DNA of 64,000 nt from Burkholderiales bacterium RIFCSPLOWO2_02_FULL_57_36 (GCA_001770855.1 MESE01000142.1:1-64000); one strand, 5' to 3'; shown: positions 26,463 through 35,688, numbered from the stretch's first letter. Made by a program: numbers and translations. Notes: generated by a model not told the origin, from the letters alone.

Positions 26463-29041
26463 ACGCCGCACTTCCGCATGCCATCTCGATCGGCGAACCG
26501 GGACAGGAATTCGTTTGCAATGCAACGGATTGTTTCCATTGCGGCGAACCGCTGCCGCACGGACCGACGTGGCCGGTTACGATCGGCAATATGCAACGGC
26601 CGACCTGTTGCCCCGGTTGCCAGGCCGTGGCGCAAACGATTTTCGACACAGGTCTGGCGGATTATTACCTGACCCGCACCGCGCTTCCCGCCACGTCCGG
26701 GACCGACCGGTCCGTGGTGCCGCCGGAACTCATGCTGTATGACGAACCCGATGCGCAACACCAGTTTGCCGCCGATGCGCACGACGATGCAAGGTCCGCC
26801 GAAGCGACGCTATCGGTCGAAGGCATACGCTGTGCCGCCTGCGTCTGGCTGATCGAGCGCCGGCTGGCGCGCCTGGACGGCATCGAGGCATGCCATATGA
26901 ACGTGGCGACCGGCCGTTTGAACGTGCGCTGGAACAAGGACACTTGCAAGCCGAGCGATATCCTGCTGGCAATCCGCGACGTCGGATACACGGCTTATCC
27001 ATTCGATGCCGCCAGGCAGGAAGGACAGTTGCAGCGTGCGGGCAAGATATTGTTCCGCCAATTGTTCATCGCCGGACTGTCGATGATGCAGGTCATGATG
27101 TACGCGGTGCCGGCGTATCTGGCGGACGACGGCGCCATGGATGCCGACATGGACAGCCTGATGCGCTGGGCCAGCCTGCTGCTTACGCTGCCCGCACTTC
27201 TTTATTCGGCGCAGCCCTTCTTCAAGGGTGCCTGGTCCAGCCTCAGGAAGCGCGCGCTCGGGATGGACGTGCCGGTCGCACTGGGCATCGCGGCGGCGTT
27301 CGTCGGCAGCGCGGTGGCGACCTGGTGCGGGCAGGGCGAGGTTTATTTCGACACGGTCACGATGTTCATCTTCCTGTTGTTGTGCAGCCGTTACCTGGAA
27401 CTGGCGGCACGGCGCAAGGCGGCATCGTCGCTGCAAAAACTGAGTCACGCGATGCCGTCATCGGCAACGCGCGTGCCGGAGTATCCGGCCGGCCGGCAAA
27501 CCGAAACGGTCGCGGCCGCCAGACTGGTTGCGGGCGACGTGATCCTGGTCAAACCCGGCGAGGCAATCCCGGCCGACGGCACGCTGATCGAAGGCGATAC
27601 GTCGATCGACGTGTCGCTGCTGACCGGAGAAAGCCGTCCGCAGACCAAGGCGGTCGGCGAGGTGCTGCCGGGCGGCGCGGTCAATACCTCGCAGGCGATT
27701 TTTTTGCACGTGATTCGGCCGGTTGCCGACAGCACCTTGGCCGCGCTGGTCAGGCTGATCGAACACGCGGGACAAGCCAAGCCGCAGATTGCACTATGGG
27801 CGGACAAGGTCGCGGCCTGGTTCGTGGCATCGCTGCTGCTGTTCGCGGCGGCGGTGTTTGTTTACTGGATGTCGGCGGATCCGCAGCGCGCATGGCCGAT
27901 CGCGATCGCCGTGCTGGTGGTGTCCTGTCCTTGTGCACTATCTCTTGCGACGCCGAGCGCGCTCGCCGCGGCGACCGATTTTCTGGTGCGGCGCGGCGTG
28001 CTGATCGTCCGCTCGCATGTGCTGGAGACCTTGCACCGCGCGACCCATATCGTGTTCGACAAGACCGGCACACTCACGGTCGGCAAACCGACGCTGCAAC
28101 AGGTTAGGTTATTCAGCGCCGAGCCGGAGGACTGGGTCGTGAATATGGCCGCCGCGCTGGAAGCGTCCAGCGCGCATCCGCTCGGCGCGGCATTGGTGGA
28201 TGCGGCGAAGCTGCGCGGCGCGGTGTTGGGCAATATCCAGTCCGATGAAGTCCGCCATACGGCCGGGCAGGGACTGGAGGGCGTGGTGGACGGTATGCGT
28301 TATCGGCTGGGCCGCGCGGCTTTCGTCGCGGAATTGAGTGGAAGCGATTATCCCGAGAGCGGTTCCGACGAGTATACTTCGGTGTATCTTGGAACCGATG
28401 GCAAGTGGCTGGCCCGATTCGACCTGGCCGATGCGGTGCGCGATGATGCGCAGGCGACGATCGCGTATTTCCGCGCGGCAGGCAAGGCCGTCATCCTGCT
28501 CAGCGGCGACCACCCGGCAGTGACGCAACGCGTGGCGGACGGTCTCGGCATCGACATTGCATACGGCGCCTGTCTACCGGAAGAAAAGCTTCTGTTCGTG
28601 CAGGAATTGCAACGCGGCGGCGCGGTGGTGGCGATGGTCGGCGACGGCATCAACGACGCCGCGGTGCTGCGCGCCGCCGATGTATCGTTCGCAATGGGCT
28701 CGGGCGCCATGTTGGCGCAGACCCATGCCGATGCTGTGCTGCTGTCCGGACGGCTGGACTCGGTTCGGGAAGCTGCGCTGACGGCGTCCGCAACCATGGC
28801 GGTTATTTGGCAGAATCTTGCCTGGGCCACCTTGTACAACGTGATTGCAATTCCGGCGGCGGCGCTGGGCTGGCTGAATCCGTGGATGTCGGGAATCGGC
28901 ATGTCGGTCAGTTCCGCGGTAGTGGTGGTGAATGCATTGCGGCTGCGGCGGATGCAATCGGGTCCGCGATCGATCGACCGCGCACGGCTTCACTCTCCCG
29001 CCTGTGCGAGAGCGAAGCAAGAGCAGATAAGGAATACGTAA
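26459..29041 (+). CDS. ccoI: Copper-transporting P1B-type ATPase for cbb3 assembly
   Basis: An 860-residue FixI/CcoI ATPase. The N-terminal extension has cysteine pairs CFHCGEPLP and CCPGCQ, then a heavy-metal domain with GIRCAAC (Cys125, 128). Eight membrane spans follow, with the metal site CPC in VVSCPCALS (about residue 488), TGES, the phosphorylated Asp in DKTGTLTVG (about 534), SSAHPLG and MVGDGIND. CcoI exports copper towards the active site of CcoN. ATG 26459 overlaps the upstream gene and is preferred over a longer reading in the same frame that lies inside that gene. The end of the gene carries the ribosome binding site for ccoS. Confidence 0.95.
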   Translation: MNAALPHAISIGEPGQEFVCNATDCFHCGEPLPHGPTWPVTIGNMQRPTCCPGCQAVAQTIFDTGLADYYLTRTALPATSGTDRSVVPPELMLYDEPDAQHQFAADAHDDARSAEATLSVEGIRCAACVWLIERRLARLDGIEACHMNVATGRLNVRWNKDTCKPSDILLAIRDVGYTAYPFDAARQEGQLQRAGKILFRQLFIAGLSMMQVMMYAVPAYLADDGAMDADMDSLMRWASLLLTLPALLYSAQPFFKGAWSSLRKRALGMDVPVALGIAAAFVGSAVATWCGQGEVYFDTVTMFIFLLLCSRYLELAARRKAASSLQKLSHAMPSSATRVPEYPAGRQTETVAAARLVAGDVILVKPGEAIPADGTLIEGDTSIDVSLLTGESRPQTKAVGEVLPGGAVNTSQAIFLHVIRPVADSTLAALVRLIEHAGQAKPQIALWADKVAAWFVASLLLFAAAVFVYWMSADPQRAWPIAIAVLVVSCPCALSLATPSALAAATDFLVRRGVLIVRSHVLETLHRATHIVFDKTGTLTVGKPTLQQVRLFSAEPEDWVVNMAAALEASSAHPLGAALVDAAKLRGAVLGNIQSDEVRHTAGQGLEGVVDGMRYRLGRAAFVAELSGSDYPESGSDEYTSVYLGTDGKWLARFDLADAVRDDAQATIAYFRAAGKAVILLSGDHPAVTQRVADGLGIDIAYGACLPEEKLLFVQELQRGGAVVAMVGDGINDAAVLRAADVSFAMGSGAMLAQTHADAVLLSGRLDSVREAALTASATMAVIWQNLAWATLYNVIAIPAAALGWLNPWMSGIGMSVSSAVVVVNALRLRRMQSGPRSIDRARLHSPACARAKQEQIRNT

Positions 29042-29042
29042 T

Positions 29043-29204
29043 ATAGAAGCGCTCTACCTGCTCATACCGCTCAGCGTTGCCATCGTATTTCTGGCAATCT
29101 GGGTTTTTTTCCGGGCGTCCGATAGCGGACAGTTCGATGACATGGTCGGCCCCGGATTGCGCGTGCTGCAAGACGACGACTCCACTCAAACTGAAAAGGA
29201 ATAG
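29043..29204 (+). CDS. ccoS: Cbb3 oxidase assembly protein CcoS, with an ATA start
   Basis: A 53-residue single-span protein. The translation after the first codon, [21 protein letters not shown], with [12 protein letters not shown] next, is a textbook CcoS. The codon where Met belongs is ATA (29043-29045); the only other upstream codon before a stop in this frame is another ATA at 29034. AAGGA at 29029-29033 is correctly placed for 29043. So CcoS is either translated from the rare AUA codon at low level, or the base is a sequencing or recent mutation that damages the gene. CcoS is needed for heme and copper insertion into CcoN. Confidence 0.8.
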   Translation: MEALYLLIPLSVAIVFLAIWVFFRASDSGQFDDMVGPGLRVLQDDDSTQTEKE

Positions 29205-29206
29205 CA

Positions 29207-29842
29207 ATGTCGATCGCGGATCTCAGAACTGAATACACGCTGGCCAGCCTGACGGAAGCCGATGTCGCGGCCGATCCGATCGCGCAATTTTCCAAGTGGT
29301 TCGACCAGGCGCTGCAGGCGCAACTTGCGGAGGCGAATGCGATGAGTCTCGCCACCGTCTCGGCGGAAGGCAGGCCGTCATCGCGCATCGTGCTGCTCAA
29401 GGGTTTCGATCATCGCGGGTTCACCTGGTTTACCAGTTACGACAGCCGCAAGGGCCAGGATCTCAGCGTCAATCCGTATGCGGCATTGCTGTTTTTCTGG
29501 AGCGGCCTGGAACGCCAGGTTCATATCGAGGGCCGCGTGGAACGTGTATCGGCGGCCGAAAGCGATGAATATTTTGACATCAGGCCGCTGAAAAGCCGGA
29601 TCGGCGCGATTGCCTCCGACCAGAGCAAGCCGGTGGACGATCGCCTGGTTCTGGAAACCCGATTCGCCGAAGTGTCGGCGCAATGCGGCGAACATCCTCC
29701 ACGTCCCGAGCGCTGGGGCGGATACCGGTTGATGCCGGACCGGCTTGAATTCTGGCAAGGCCGCCGCTCGCGCCTGCATGACCGCATCGCATACACGCTT
29801 GACGCGGAAGGCGCCTGGCGCATCGGCCGGCTGCAGCCCTGA
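29207..29842 (+). CDS. pdxH: Pyridoxamine 5'-phosphate oxidase
   Basis: A 211-residue FMN enzyme that oxidises pyridoxamine or pyridoxine 5'-phosphate to pyridoxal phosphate using oxygen. Family marks are [59 protein letters not shown] and the C-terminal [24 protein letters not shown] and WRIGRLQP. It begins two bases after the ccoS stop with AAGGA upstream, so it is probably cotranscribed with the cbb3 assembly genes. That is an unusual place for an oxygen-using vitamin B6 enzyme. Confidence 0.95.
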   Translation: MSIADLRTEYTLASLTEADVAADPIAQFSKWFDQALQAQLAEANAMSLATVSAEGRPSSRIVLLKGFDHRGFTWFTSYDSRKGQDLSVNPYAALLFFWSGLERQVHIEGRVERVSAAESDEYFDIRPLKSRIGAIASDQSKPVDDRLVLETRFAEVSAQCGEHPPRPERWGGYRLMPDRLEFWQGRRSRLHDRIAYTLDAEGAWRIGRLQP

Positions 29843-29847
29843 TCTTC

Positions 29848-29891
29848 GGCATCCATGGCATGCGAGTGTTATCCCGCATGCCATGGATGCC
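29848..29891. terminator. 17-bp perfect hairpin after pdxH
   Basis: GGCATCCATGGCATGCG and its exact complement are separated by a 10-base loop, starting five bases after the pdxH stop. The following tract (TCTCTTTCC) is pyrimidine-rich rather than a pure T run. It probably ends the hemN-pdxH transcription unit and insulates the ccoN promoter. Confidence 0.7.
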
Positions 29892-29913
29892 TCTCTTTCC
29901 CAAGGTTTCTTTC

Positions 29914-29927
29914 TTGATGTGGATCAA
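29914..29927. promoter_or_regulatory. FNR box 1 upstream of ccoN (perfect)
   Basis: TTGATGTGGATCAA is a perfect TTGAT-N4-ATCAA site, with its centre 15 bases upstream of box 2 and one base of separation between the boxes. Confidence 0.85.
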
Positions 29928-29928
29928 T

Positions 29929-29942
29929 TTGATTCAGGTCAA
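29929..29942. promoter_or_regulatory. FNR box 2 upstream of ccoN
   Basis: TTGATTCAGGTCAA matches nine of ten fixed positions. If TATCCT at 29965-29970 is the -10 element and transcription starts near 29977, this box is centred at -41.5, the classical class II activator position. Confidence 0.75.
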
Positions 29943-30004
29943 AGATTTTCGGCGGCGTAAATCCTATCCTCCCTGCACATCAACGTCGTGCACAGGGAGA
30001 GGTC

Positions 30005-31432
30005 GTGGATACAGCACTTAACTACAACTACAAGGTCGTCAAGCAGTTCACCATTGCGACCGTAGTGTGGGGTGTGGTCGGCATGCTGGTCGGGGTATTC
30101 ATTGCCGCCCAGCTGGCTTGGCCGGCGCTTAATTTCGACATCGCGTGGCTGAGTTACGGACGGCTTCGTCCGCTACACACCAATGCGGTGATTTTTGCGT
30201 TCGGCGGTTGCGGCTTGTTCGCCACTTCCTACTATGTCGTGCAGCGGACCAGCCAGGTCAGACTGTTCTCCGATCAACTTGCGGCATTCACCTTCTGGGG
30301 TTGGCAACTGGTGATCGTTGCCGCCGCGATCACGCTGCCGCTTGGCATGACGCAGGCCAAGGAATACGCGGAACTCGAATGGCCGATCGATATCCTGATC
30401 GCGCTGGTGTGGGTATCGTACGCGGTGGTGTTCTTCGGCACGTTGCTGAAACGAAAAGTGTCGCACATCTATGTCGCCAACTGGTTTTTCGGCGCGTTCA
30501 TCCTGACCGTCGCAATTCTGCATATCGTCAACAGCGCGGCGATGCCGGCATCCGCAGTGAAGTCGTACTCGGCTTATAGCGGCGTACAGGATGCGATGAT
30601 CCAGTGGTGGTACGGCCACAATGCGGTCGGCTTCTTCCTGACCGCGGGCTTCCTCGGCATGATGTATTACTTCATCCCGAAACAGGCGGAGCGTCCGGTC
30701 TATTCCTATCGTTTGTCGATCGTGCATTTCTGGGCATTGATCTTTACCTACATGTGGGCCGGCCCGCATCATCTGCACTACACCGCGCTGCCGGACTGGA
30801 CCCAGTCGATCGGCATGGTTTTTTCGCTGATCCTGCTGGCGCCTTCCTGGGGCGGCATGATCAACGGCGTCATGACGCTGTCCGGCGCGTGGCACAAGCT
30901 GCGCTCCGATCCTATCCTCAAGTTCCTGGTCGTCTCGCTGTCGTTCTACGGCATGTCGACCTTCGAAGGTCCGATGATGTCGATCAAGACCGTCAATGCG
31001 CTGTCGCATTACACCGACTGGACTGTCGGCCATGTGCATGCCGGCGCGCTTGGCTGGGTCGGGTTCATCACGATGGGTTCGATTTATTACCTGGTGCCGC
31101 GCCTGTTCGGCAAGAAGGAAATGTGGAGTATCCGCATGATCGAGCTGCATTTTTGGGTGGCAACCATCGGCATCGTTTTCTACATCGCGGCGATGTGGAT
31201 AGCCGGCGTGATGCAGGGCCTGATGTGGCGTGCGGTCAATGCCGACGGCACGCTGACCTACACTTTCGTCGAATCGGTCAAGGCAACCTATCCGTATTAC
31301 GTGATCCGTTTCACCGGCGGACTGCTGTATTTGGGCGGCATGATCCTGATGGCGTGGAACGTGTTCATGACAGCTCGCGACGCCAGGGAAGTGGTGGCGC
31401 GCATTTCCGCCATCGGCCCGGCGCACGCTTGA
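30005..31432 (+). CDS. ccoN: Cbb3-type cytochrome c oxidase subunit I
   Basis: A 475-residue heme-copper oxidase catalytic subunit with about twelve membrane spans, carrying heme b and the heme b3-CuB centre. Heme and copper His candidates are in [47 protein letters not shown] and [19 protein letters not shown]. It starts at GTG 30005 with AGGGAGA just upstream. CcoN reduces oxygen to water at very low oxygen while pumping protons. It opens the ccoNOQP operon under two FNR boxes. Confidence 0.97.
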   Translation: MDTALNYNYKVVKQFTIATVVWGVVGMLVGVFIAAQLAWPALNFDIAWLSYGRLRPLHTNAVIFAFGGCGLFATSYYVVQRTSQVRLFSDQLAAFTFWGWQLVIVAAAITLPLGMTQAKEYAELEWPIDILIALVWVSYAVVFFGTLLKRKVSHIYVANWFFGAFILTVAILHIVNSAAMPASAVKSYSAYSGVQDAMIQWWYGHNAVGFFLTAGFLGMMYYFIPKQAERPVYSYRLSIVHFWALIFTYMWAGPHHLHYTALPDWTQSIGMVFSLILLAPSWGGMINGVMTLSGAWHKLRSDPILKFLVVSLSFYGMSTFEGPMMSIKTVNALSHYTDWTVGHVHAGALGWVGFITMGSIYYLVPRLFGKKEMWSIRMIELHFWVATIGIVFYIAAMWIAGVMQGLMWRAVNADGTLTYTFVESVKATYPYYVIRFTGGLLYLGGMILMAWNVFMTARDAREVVARISAIGPAHA

Positions 31433-31442
31433 GGAGTATCGA

Positions 31443-32057
31443 ATGAAATTTTCGCATGAATGGATCGAGAAGAACCCCTGGCTGTTGATTGCACTGGTGG
31501 TGGCGGTGGTCAGCGTCGGCGGCCTGGTTGAAATCGTCCCGCTGTTCTTTCAAAAATCGACCACCGAGCCGATCGCCGGTTTGAAACCTTATTCGCCGCT
31601 GCGGCTGGCCGGGCGCGATGTTTACGTGCGCGAAGGCTGCTACAACTGCCATTCGCAAATGATCCGGCCGTTCCGTGCGGAGACCGAGCGCTATGGTCAT
31701 TATTCGGTGGCCGGCGAATTCGTGTACGACAGGCCGTTCCAGTGGGGCTCGAAACGCACCGGCCCCGATCTGGCGCGCGTAGGCGGGCGTTACAGCGACG
31801 AGTGGCACCGCGCGCATTTGAACAATCCGCGCGATCTGGTGCCGGAATCGAACATGCCCGGCTATCCATGGCTGGAAACCGTCAAGCTCGACCCGAACGC
31901 GGTGGTCGCCAGCATGCGCGCGCTCAAACGTCTTGGCGACCCTTATACCGATGAAGACATCGCAAAAGCGCCGGCGGAAGTGGCGGGGAAAACCGAACAG
32001 GATGCATTAATCGCCTATCTGCAGGAGATGGGCATATTGATCAAGGCGAAGAGGTAA
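31443..32057 (+). CDS. ccoO: Cbb3-type cytochrome c oxidase subunit II
   Basis: A 204-residue mono-heme c subunit. One N-terminal membrane span (about 17-35) anchors a periplasmic domain with the heme-binding CYNCH in [15 protein letters not shown] (about residue 65) and an axial Met candidate in [10 protein letters not shown]. It passes electrons from CcoP to CcoN. It starts 10 bases after ccoN with GAGGAG-like sequence (TGAGGAGTATCG) upstream, so it is part of the same operon. Confidence 0.97.
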   Translation: MKFSHEWIEKNPWLLIALVVAVVSVGGLVEIVPLFFQKSTTEPIAGLKPYSPLRLAGRDVYVREGCYNCHSQMIRPFRAETERYGHYSVAGEFVYDRPFQWGSKRTGPDLARVGGRYSDEWHRAHLNNPRDLVPESNMPGYPWLETVKLDPNAVVASMRALKRLGDPYTDEDIAKAPAEVAGKTEQDALIAYLQEMGILIKAKR

Positions 32058-32059
32058 TC

Positions 32060-32239
32060 ATGGCAATCGAACTAATCGATCTCCGGATTGTGGTAACGGT
32101 CGCAAGCTTCATCGCCTTCATCGGCATCGTCTGGTGGGCATACGACGGGCGTCGAAAGTCGTCATTCGACGAGGCCGCACAACTGCCTTTTGCCGACGAC
32201 GAATCGGATAGCGAACACACGGAGAAACGACATGGCTGA
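32060..32239 (+). CDS. ccoQ: Cbb3-type oxidase small subunit CcoQ
   Basis: A 59-residue protein with one membrane span (VVTVASFIAFIGIVWWAY) and an acidic cytoplasmic tail ending in His-Gly. CcoQ stabilises the assembled oxidase. It starts two bases after the ccoO stop, with GAGGTAATC as ribosome binding site, and overlaps the ccoP start by eight bases. The size and place between ccoO and ccoP are diagnostic. Confidence 0.92.
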   Translation: MAIELIDLRIVVTVASFIAFIGIVWWAYDGRRKSSFDEAAQLPFADDESDSEHTEKRHG

Positions 32240-33170
32240 TTTCACCGACGGATTCTGGAACATCTACATCACCGTCCTGACACTGGTCAGCGTATTCGGC
32301 TGCGGTCTGTTGCTGTGGTCGCAGTCGAAGAGCAAGGTGGTCGTGTCCAACGATGCAGACAACGATGACAATACCACCGGCCACAGCTGGGACGAAGGCC
32401 TCAAGGAATTGAACAACCCGATGCCGCGCTGGTGGATGTGGCTGTTTTACATCACGATCGTGTTCGGCCTGATCTACCTGTACCTGTATCCCGGCCTGGG
32501 CACGTTTGAAGGCAAGCTCGGCTGGAAATCGGACGGCCAGTATCAGCGCGAGATGGCCAAGGCCGACGCTGACTATGGTCCGCTGTTCAACAAATATCTG
32601 CAACAGGACATGAAGCTGGTGGCGGCGGACCCGCAGGCGCGGATGATCGGCGAACGCCTGTTCATGACCTATTGCGCGCAATGCCATGGATCGGATGCCG
32701 GCGGCAACAAGGGTTTTCCGAACCTGACCGACAAGGACTGGCTATACGGCGGTACGCCTGAGGCGATCAAGACCTCGATTCTCGGCGGCCGGCGCGGCAA
32801 CATGCCGCCGATGGCCGCTGCGCTCGGATCGGACAAGGACGTGGAAAATGTTGCGCATTACGTGCGCAGCCTCTCCGGCATGGCGACCGATCCGATCAAG
32901 GTGGTGTTCGGCAAGGCGAAATTCGCCTCCACCTGCGCGGCATGCCATGGCCCCGGCGCAACCGGAAACCAGGCGCTCGGCGCGCCCAACCTGACCGACA
33001 AAGTCTGGTTGCACGGCGGCAGTGCGGAAACCGTGATGGAAACCATACGCAGGGGCCGCGTCAGCACCATGCCGGAATTCAAGGGCTTCCTCGGCGAAGC
33101 CAAGGTGCATGTGCTGGGCGCGTATGTCTGGAGCCTGTCTGCCGACAAGAAGGAATTGACGCAGTATTGA
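32232..33170 (+). CDS. ccoP: Cbb3-type cytochrome c oxidase subunit III (diheme)
   Basis: A 312-residue diheme cytochrome c. Two N-terminal membrane spans (about 8-28 and 63-84) are followed by two cytochrome c domains with CAQCH (near residue 148) and CAACH (near 235), each with an axial Met region (GNMPPM, STMPEF). It takes electrons from soluble cytochrome c or the bc1 complex and hands them to CcoO. ATG 32232 overlaps ccoQ and is chosen over upstream in-frame starts that lie inside ccoQ. Confidence 0.97.
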   Translation: MADFTDGFWNIYITVLTLVSVFGCGLLLWSQSKSKVVVSNDADNDDNTTGHSWDEGLKELNNPMPRWWMWLFYITIVFGLIYLYLYPGLGTFEGKLGWKSDGQYQREMAKADADYGPLFNKYLQQDMKLVAADPQARMIGERLFMTYCAQCHGSDAGGNKGFPNLTDKDWLYGGTPEAIKTSILGGRRGNMPPMAAALGSDKDVENVAHYVRSLSGMATDPIKVVFGKAKFASTCAACHGPGATGNQALGAPNLTDKVWLHGGSAETVMETIRRGRVSTMPEFKGFLGEAKVHVLGAYVWSLSADKKELTQY

Positions 33171-33212
33171 ATGAACCGGCTTGCCATTCCTTGACGCAAG
33201 CTCGATCGATAG

Positions 33213-34628
33213 ATGAACTCCATGAAACAGGAACAGGCGCCGAAAGTCTCGGTCATCAAGATGTACGCGGCACGCGAGGAAATTTATCCGCGTGAGGCAA
33301 AGGGGCGCTATGCGACCCTGCGCTGGGTGTTCGTGTGGCTGACGCAGCTGATTTTCTACGGCTTGCCATGGATGAGCTGGAACGACCGGCAAGCGGTCCT
33401 GTTCGATTTGGCTGCCAGGAAGTTCTACATTTTCGGCATCGTGCTGTGGCCGCAGGATTTCATCTACCTGGCAGTGTTGCTGATTATCAGCGCCTATCTG
33501 CTGTTTCTGGCCACCGCGGTGGCGGGCCGGGTATGGTGCGGTTTTGCGTGTCCGCAAACCGTCTATACCGAGATCTTCATGTGGATCGAGCGGCAGATCG
33601 AAGGCAGCCGCAGCGCACGGATGCGGCTCGACAAGCAACCGGCGTCATTCTCCAAAGTTGCCAGAAAAACCGCCAAGCACGCGGCCTGGGCCGCGGTCGC
33701 GTTATGGACCGGCCTCACATTCGTCGGTTATTTCACGCCGATCCGTGTTCTGCTGCAAAACGTGATGATGCTGTCGCTCGGTCCATGGGAATGGTTCTGG
33801 ATCCTGTTCTACGGTTTCGCCACCTACGGCAATGCGGGCTGGCTGCGCGAACAAGTGTGCAAGTACATGTGCCCGTATGCCCGATTCCAGAGCTCCATGT
33901 TCGACCGCGATACGCTGATCGTCAGCTATGACGTCAAGCGCGGCGAACCGCGCGGAGCGCTGAGCCGGAAGGGCGACGCACGGAACAGGCGGATGGGCGA
34001 CTGTATCGATTGCACGATGTGCGTGCAGGTTTGCCCGACCGGGATCGACATCCGCAACGGACTGCAATACGACTGTATCGGTTGTGCAGCTTGTGTGGAC
34101 GCCTGCAATGCCGTCATGAACAAAATCGGCCTGCCGGACGGATTGATCCGTTACACCACCGAAAATGCGCTGCAGGACAACCTGTCCGGCCGGCAGGTAA
34201 GGGCGCGGGCGCTACGTCCGCGCATCCTGATCTATACCGGCACGCTGGCCGTGATTGTCGCGGTTTTCTTCGGCTCGCTGCTGATGCGTACGCCGCTCAA
34301 GGTGGATGTGATTCGGGATCGCGGCGCAATGGGCCGCGAAGTGGAGGACGGCCTGATCGAAAACGTGTATCGGCTGCAGATCATGAACACGGCGGAGACG
34401 ACTCACCGGTACAGGATTTCCGTGTCCGGTATTGAGTCCATCCGATTGGCCACGCCGGACGAGGTGGTGCTGGAAGGCACGGCATCCCGCGGCATGCCGG
34501 TCAAGGTGCGAATTGCCAGGGGAAATGCCGCGCCTGGATCGAACCGAATTGAATTCGAATTGAGATCGCTGGATGGATCGAACGTGGTGGTGAAGGAAAA
34601 AGCGGTGTTTATCGTGCCGCGCGATTGA
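33213..34628 (+). CDS. ccoG: Cytochrome c oxidase accessory protein CcoG (FixG/RdxA)
   Basis: A 471-residue membrane iron-sulfur protein. Five membrane spans frame two ferredoxin-type motifs, CIDCTMCVQVCP and CIGCAACVDAC (about residues 267-300), plus a membrane Cys motif in WCGFACPQTVYTEIF. The C-terminal 120 residues form an Ig-like periplasmic domain. CcoG reduces copper(II) to copper(I) for delivery to the cbb3 active site. The gene lies 42 bases after ccoP; ATG 33213 and ATG 33222 are both possible starts. Confidence 0.95.
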   Translation: MNSMKQEQAPKVSVIKMYAAREEIYPREAKGRYATLRWVFVWLTQLIFYGLPWMSWNDRQAVLFDLAARKFYIFGIVLWPQDFIYLAVLLIISAYLLFLATAVAGRVWCGFACPQTVYTEIFMWIERQIEGSRSARMRLDKQPASFSKVARKTAKHAAWAAVALWTGLTFVGYFTPIRVLLQNVMMLSLGPWEWFWILFYGFATYGNAGWLREQVCKYMCPYARFQSSMFDRDTLIVSYDVKRGEPRGALSRKGDARNRRMGDCIDCTMCVQVCPTGIDIRNGLQYDCIGCAACVDACNAVMNKIGLPDGLIRYTTENALQDNLSGRQVRARALRPRILIYTGTLAVIVAVFFGSLLMRTPLKVDVIRDRGAMGREVEDGLIENVYRLQIMNTAETTHRYRISVSGIESIRLATPDEVVLEGTASRGMPVKVRIARGNAAPGSNRIEFELRSLDGSNVVVKEKAVFIVPRD

Positions 34629-34647
34629 AGAGTACAGGGAGAATGCC

Positions 34648-35169
34648 ATGCACAACACGACTGCTGTTTCACCGCACATGAAATCCGAAAAGCCTTGGTA
34701 TAAACATCGCTGGCCATGGTTCCTGATGATCGGACCGGTCGCGGTGATCCTGGCCGGCAGCTATACCGGATGGCTTGCGTATTCGCAGCAGGACGCTCTG
34801 GTGGTCGACGATTATTACAAGCAAGGCAAGGCGATCAATCAAGACTTGCGGCGCGACCGTGCCGCCGCCAATTTGGGCCTGTCGCTCGATTTGCGCTATG
34901 ACCCGGCGGCGGGCAGGCTGAACGGCCGCCTGCTGGGCTATGGCAAGCCGATTCCCGGCGCGGTGCAGGTGCGCCTGATTCATTCGACGCGGCCCGAACG
35001 GGATATCAGCCTGAATGCGGAGCCGGATCAAAGCGGCGCATTCTCCATCGCGTTGCCGTTGCTGGAGCAGGCGCGCTGGCAAGTGCAAATGGAAAATACA
35101 CAGCGGGACTGGCGCTTGTACGGCACATGGAAATGGCCGCAAGAACAGACGATCGAAATCAAGACTTGA
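34648..35169 (+). CDS. ccoH: Cbb3 oxidase assembly protein CcoH (FixH)
   Basis: A 173-residue protein with one N-terminal membrane span (WPWFLMIGPVAVILAGSYTGWLAY) and a periplasmic beta-rich domain with the FixH pattern DALVVDDYYKQGKAINQDLRRD and a conserved end (ARWQVQMENTQRDWRLYGTW). CcoH stays with the oxidase and is required for its assembly. It starts 20 bases after ccoG with CAGGGAG upstream, and is followed by a small membrane gene 10 bases later. Confidence 0.92.
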   Translation: MHNTTAVSPHMKSEKPWYKHRWPWFLMIGPVAVILAGSYTGWLAYSQQDALVVDDYYKQGKAINQDLRRDRAAANLGLSLDLRYDPAAGRLNGRLLGYGKPIPGAVQVRLIHSTRPERDISLNAEPDQSGAFSIALPLLEQARWQVQMENTQRDWRLYGTWKWPQEQTIEIKT

Positions 35170-35178
35170 GGGGCGCCT

Positions 35179-35415
35179 ATGTTACGCCTTGCATTGGTTG
35201 TGTTATGGCCGTCTTTCCTGGTGACGATTGTCGCCGAGGGATTTTTCTTTTCTTTTTTCGATCCACATGATCTGGCGATCGGCGGTGACCATACCGACTT
35301 GCCGGCGATCGCGATTTACACGCTCGGCTTCTTTTTCTTTTGGGTATTCTGTTCATTGGCCAGCATGTTGACTTATTATCTGACTGCGCCGGGACCGCAG
35401 TCCCCGCCGCGTTGA
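35179..35415 (+). CDS. Small two-span membrane protein at the end of the cbb3 operon
   Basis: A 78-residue protein with two hydrophobic spans (about 2-24 and 43-66). It starts ten bases after ccoH with GAGGGGC upstream, which makes cotranscription likely. I know of similar short proteins after ccoH in betaproteobacteria but no defined function; it may be an oxidase-associated or assembly peptide. The stop codon TGA overlaps the first bases of the repeat element that follows. Confidence 0.65.
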   Translation: MLRLALVVLWPSFLVTIVAEGFFFSFFDPHDLAIGGDHTDLPAIAIYTLGFFFFWVFCSLASMLTYYLTAPGPQSPPR

Positions 35416-35688
35416 ATACTGTTTATAGATCGGGAACGAATAAAGTTAGAACCCGATCCCCTCACTTGCAGTGCGCGTATTCGCTTGCATGCGAATACCG
35501 TTACGCAGGCGTGGCAAAGGAGTATTGCCTTGCAAGGCAATACCGTTGCGCAGGCGCGAGGCGGTGCCTCGCGAAACCCCTGCTCCACCATGCGCCACGA
35601 AACCCCTGCTCCACCCCCGGCCCTCTCCCAGAGGGAGAGGGTGAGAATAGCAGCCCGAAAAATAGAACCTTTTCCGGGCCGAATCAAT
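35412..35688 (+). repeat. Structured intergenic element, copy A
   Basis: This copy contains a row of stem-loops: GATCGGG/CCCGATC (35428-35458), an 8-bp stem with arms GTATTCGC/GCGAATAC (35477-35498), then CGTTACGCAGGCG, a second 8-bp stem with arms GTATTGCC/GGCAATAC (35522-35543), then CGTTGCGCAGGCG, a short CGAGGC/GCCTCG stem, CCCTCTCCC/GGGAGAGGG, and a 3' stem GCCCG/CGGGC. It begins at the stop codon of the small membrane gene. Copies B and C share loops and linkers but differ in stem sequences, with pairing kept. Confidence 0.75.

Noticed and set aside
30173..31426. A 417-codon open frame on the minus strand opposite ccoN
   Set aside because: It mirrors the ccoN gene, is not protein-like in composition and lacks a ribosome binding site.
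35448..35660. Possible CRISPR-like array of short repeats
   Set aside because: Units are hairpins with conserved linkers and only two repeats, with no spacers of equal length and no cas genes; it is better explained as the structured repeat element.
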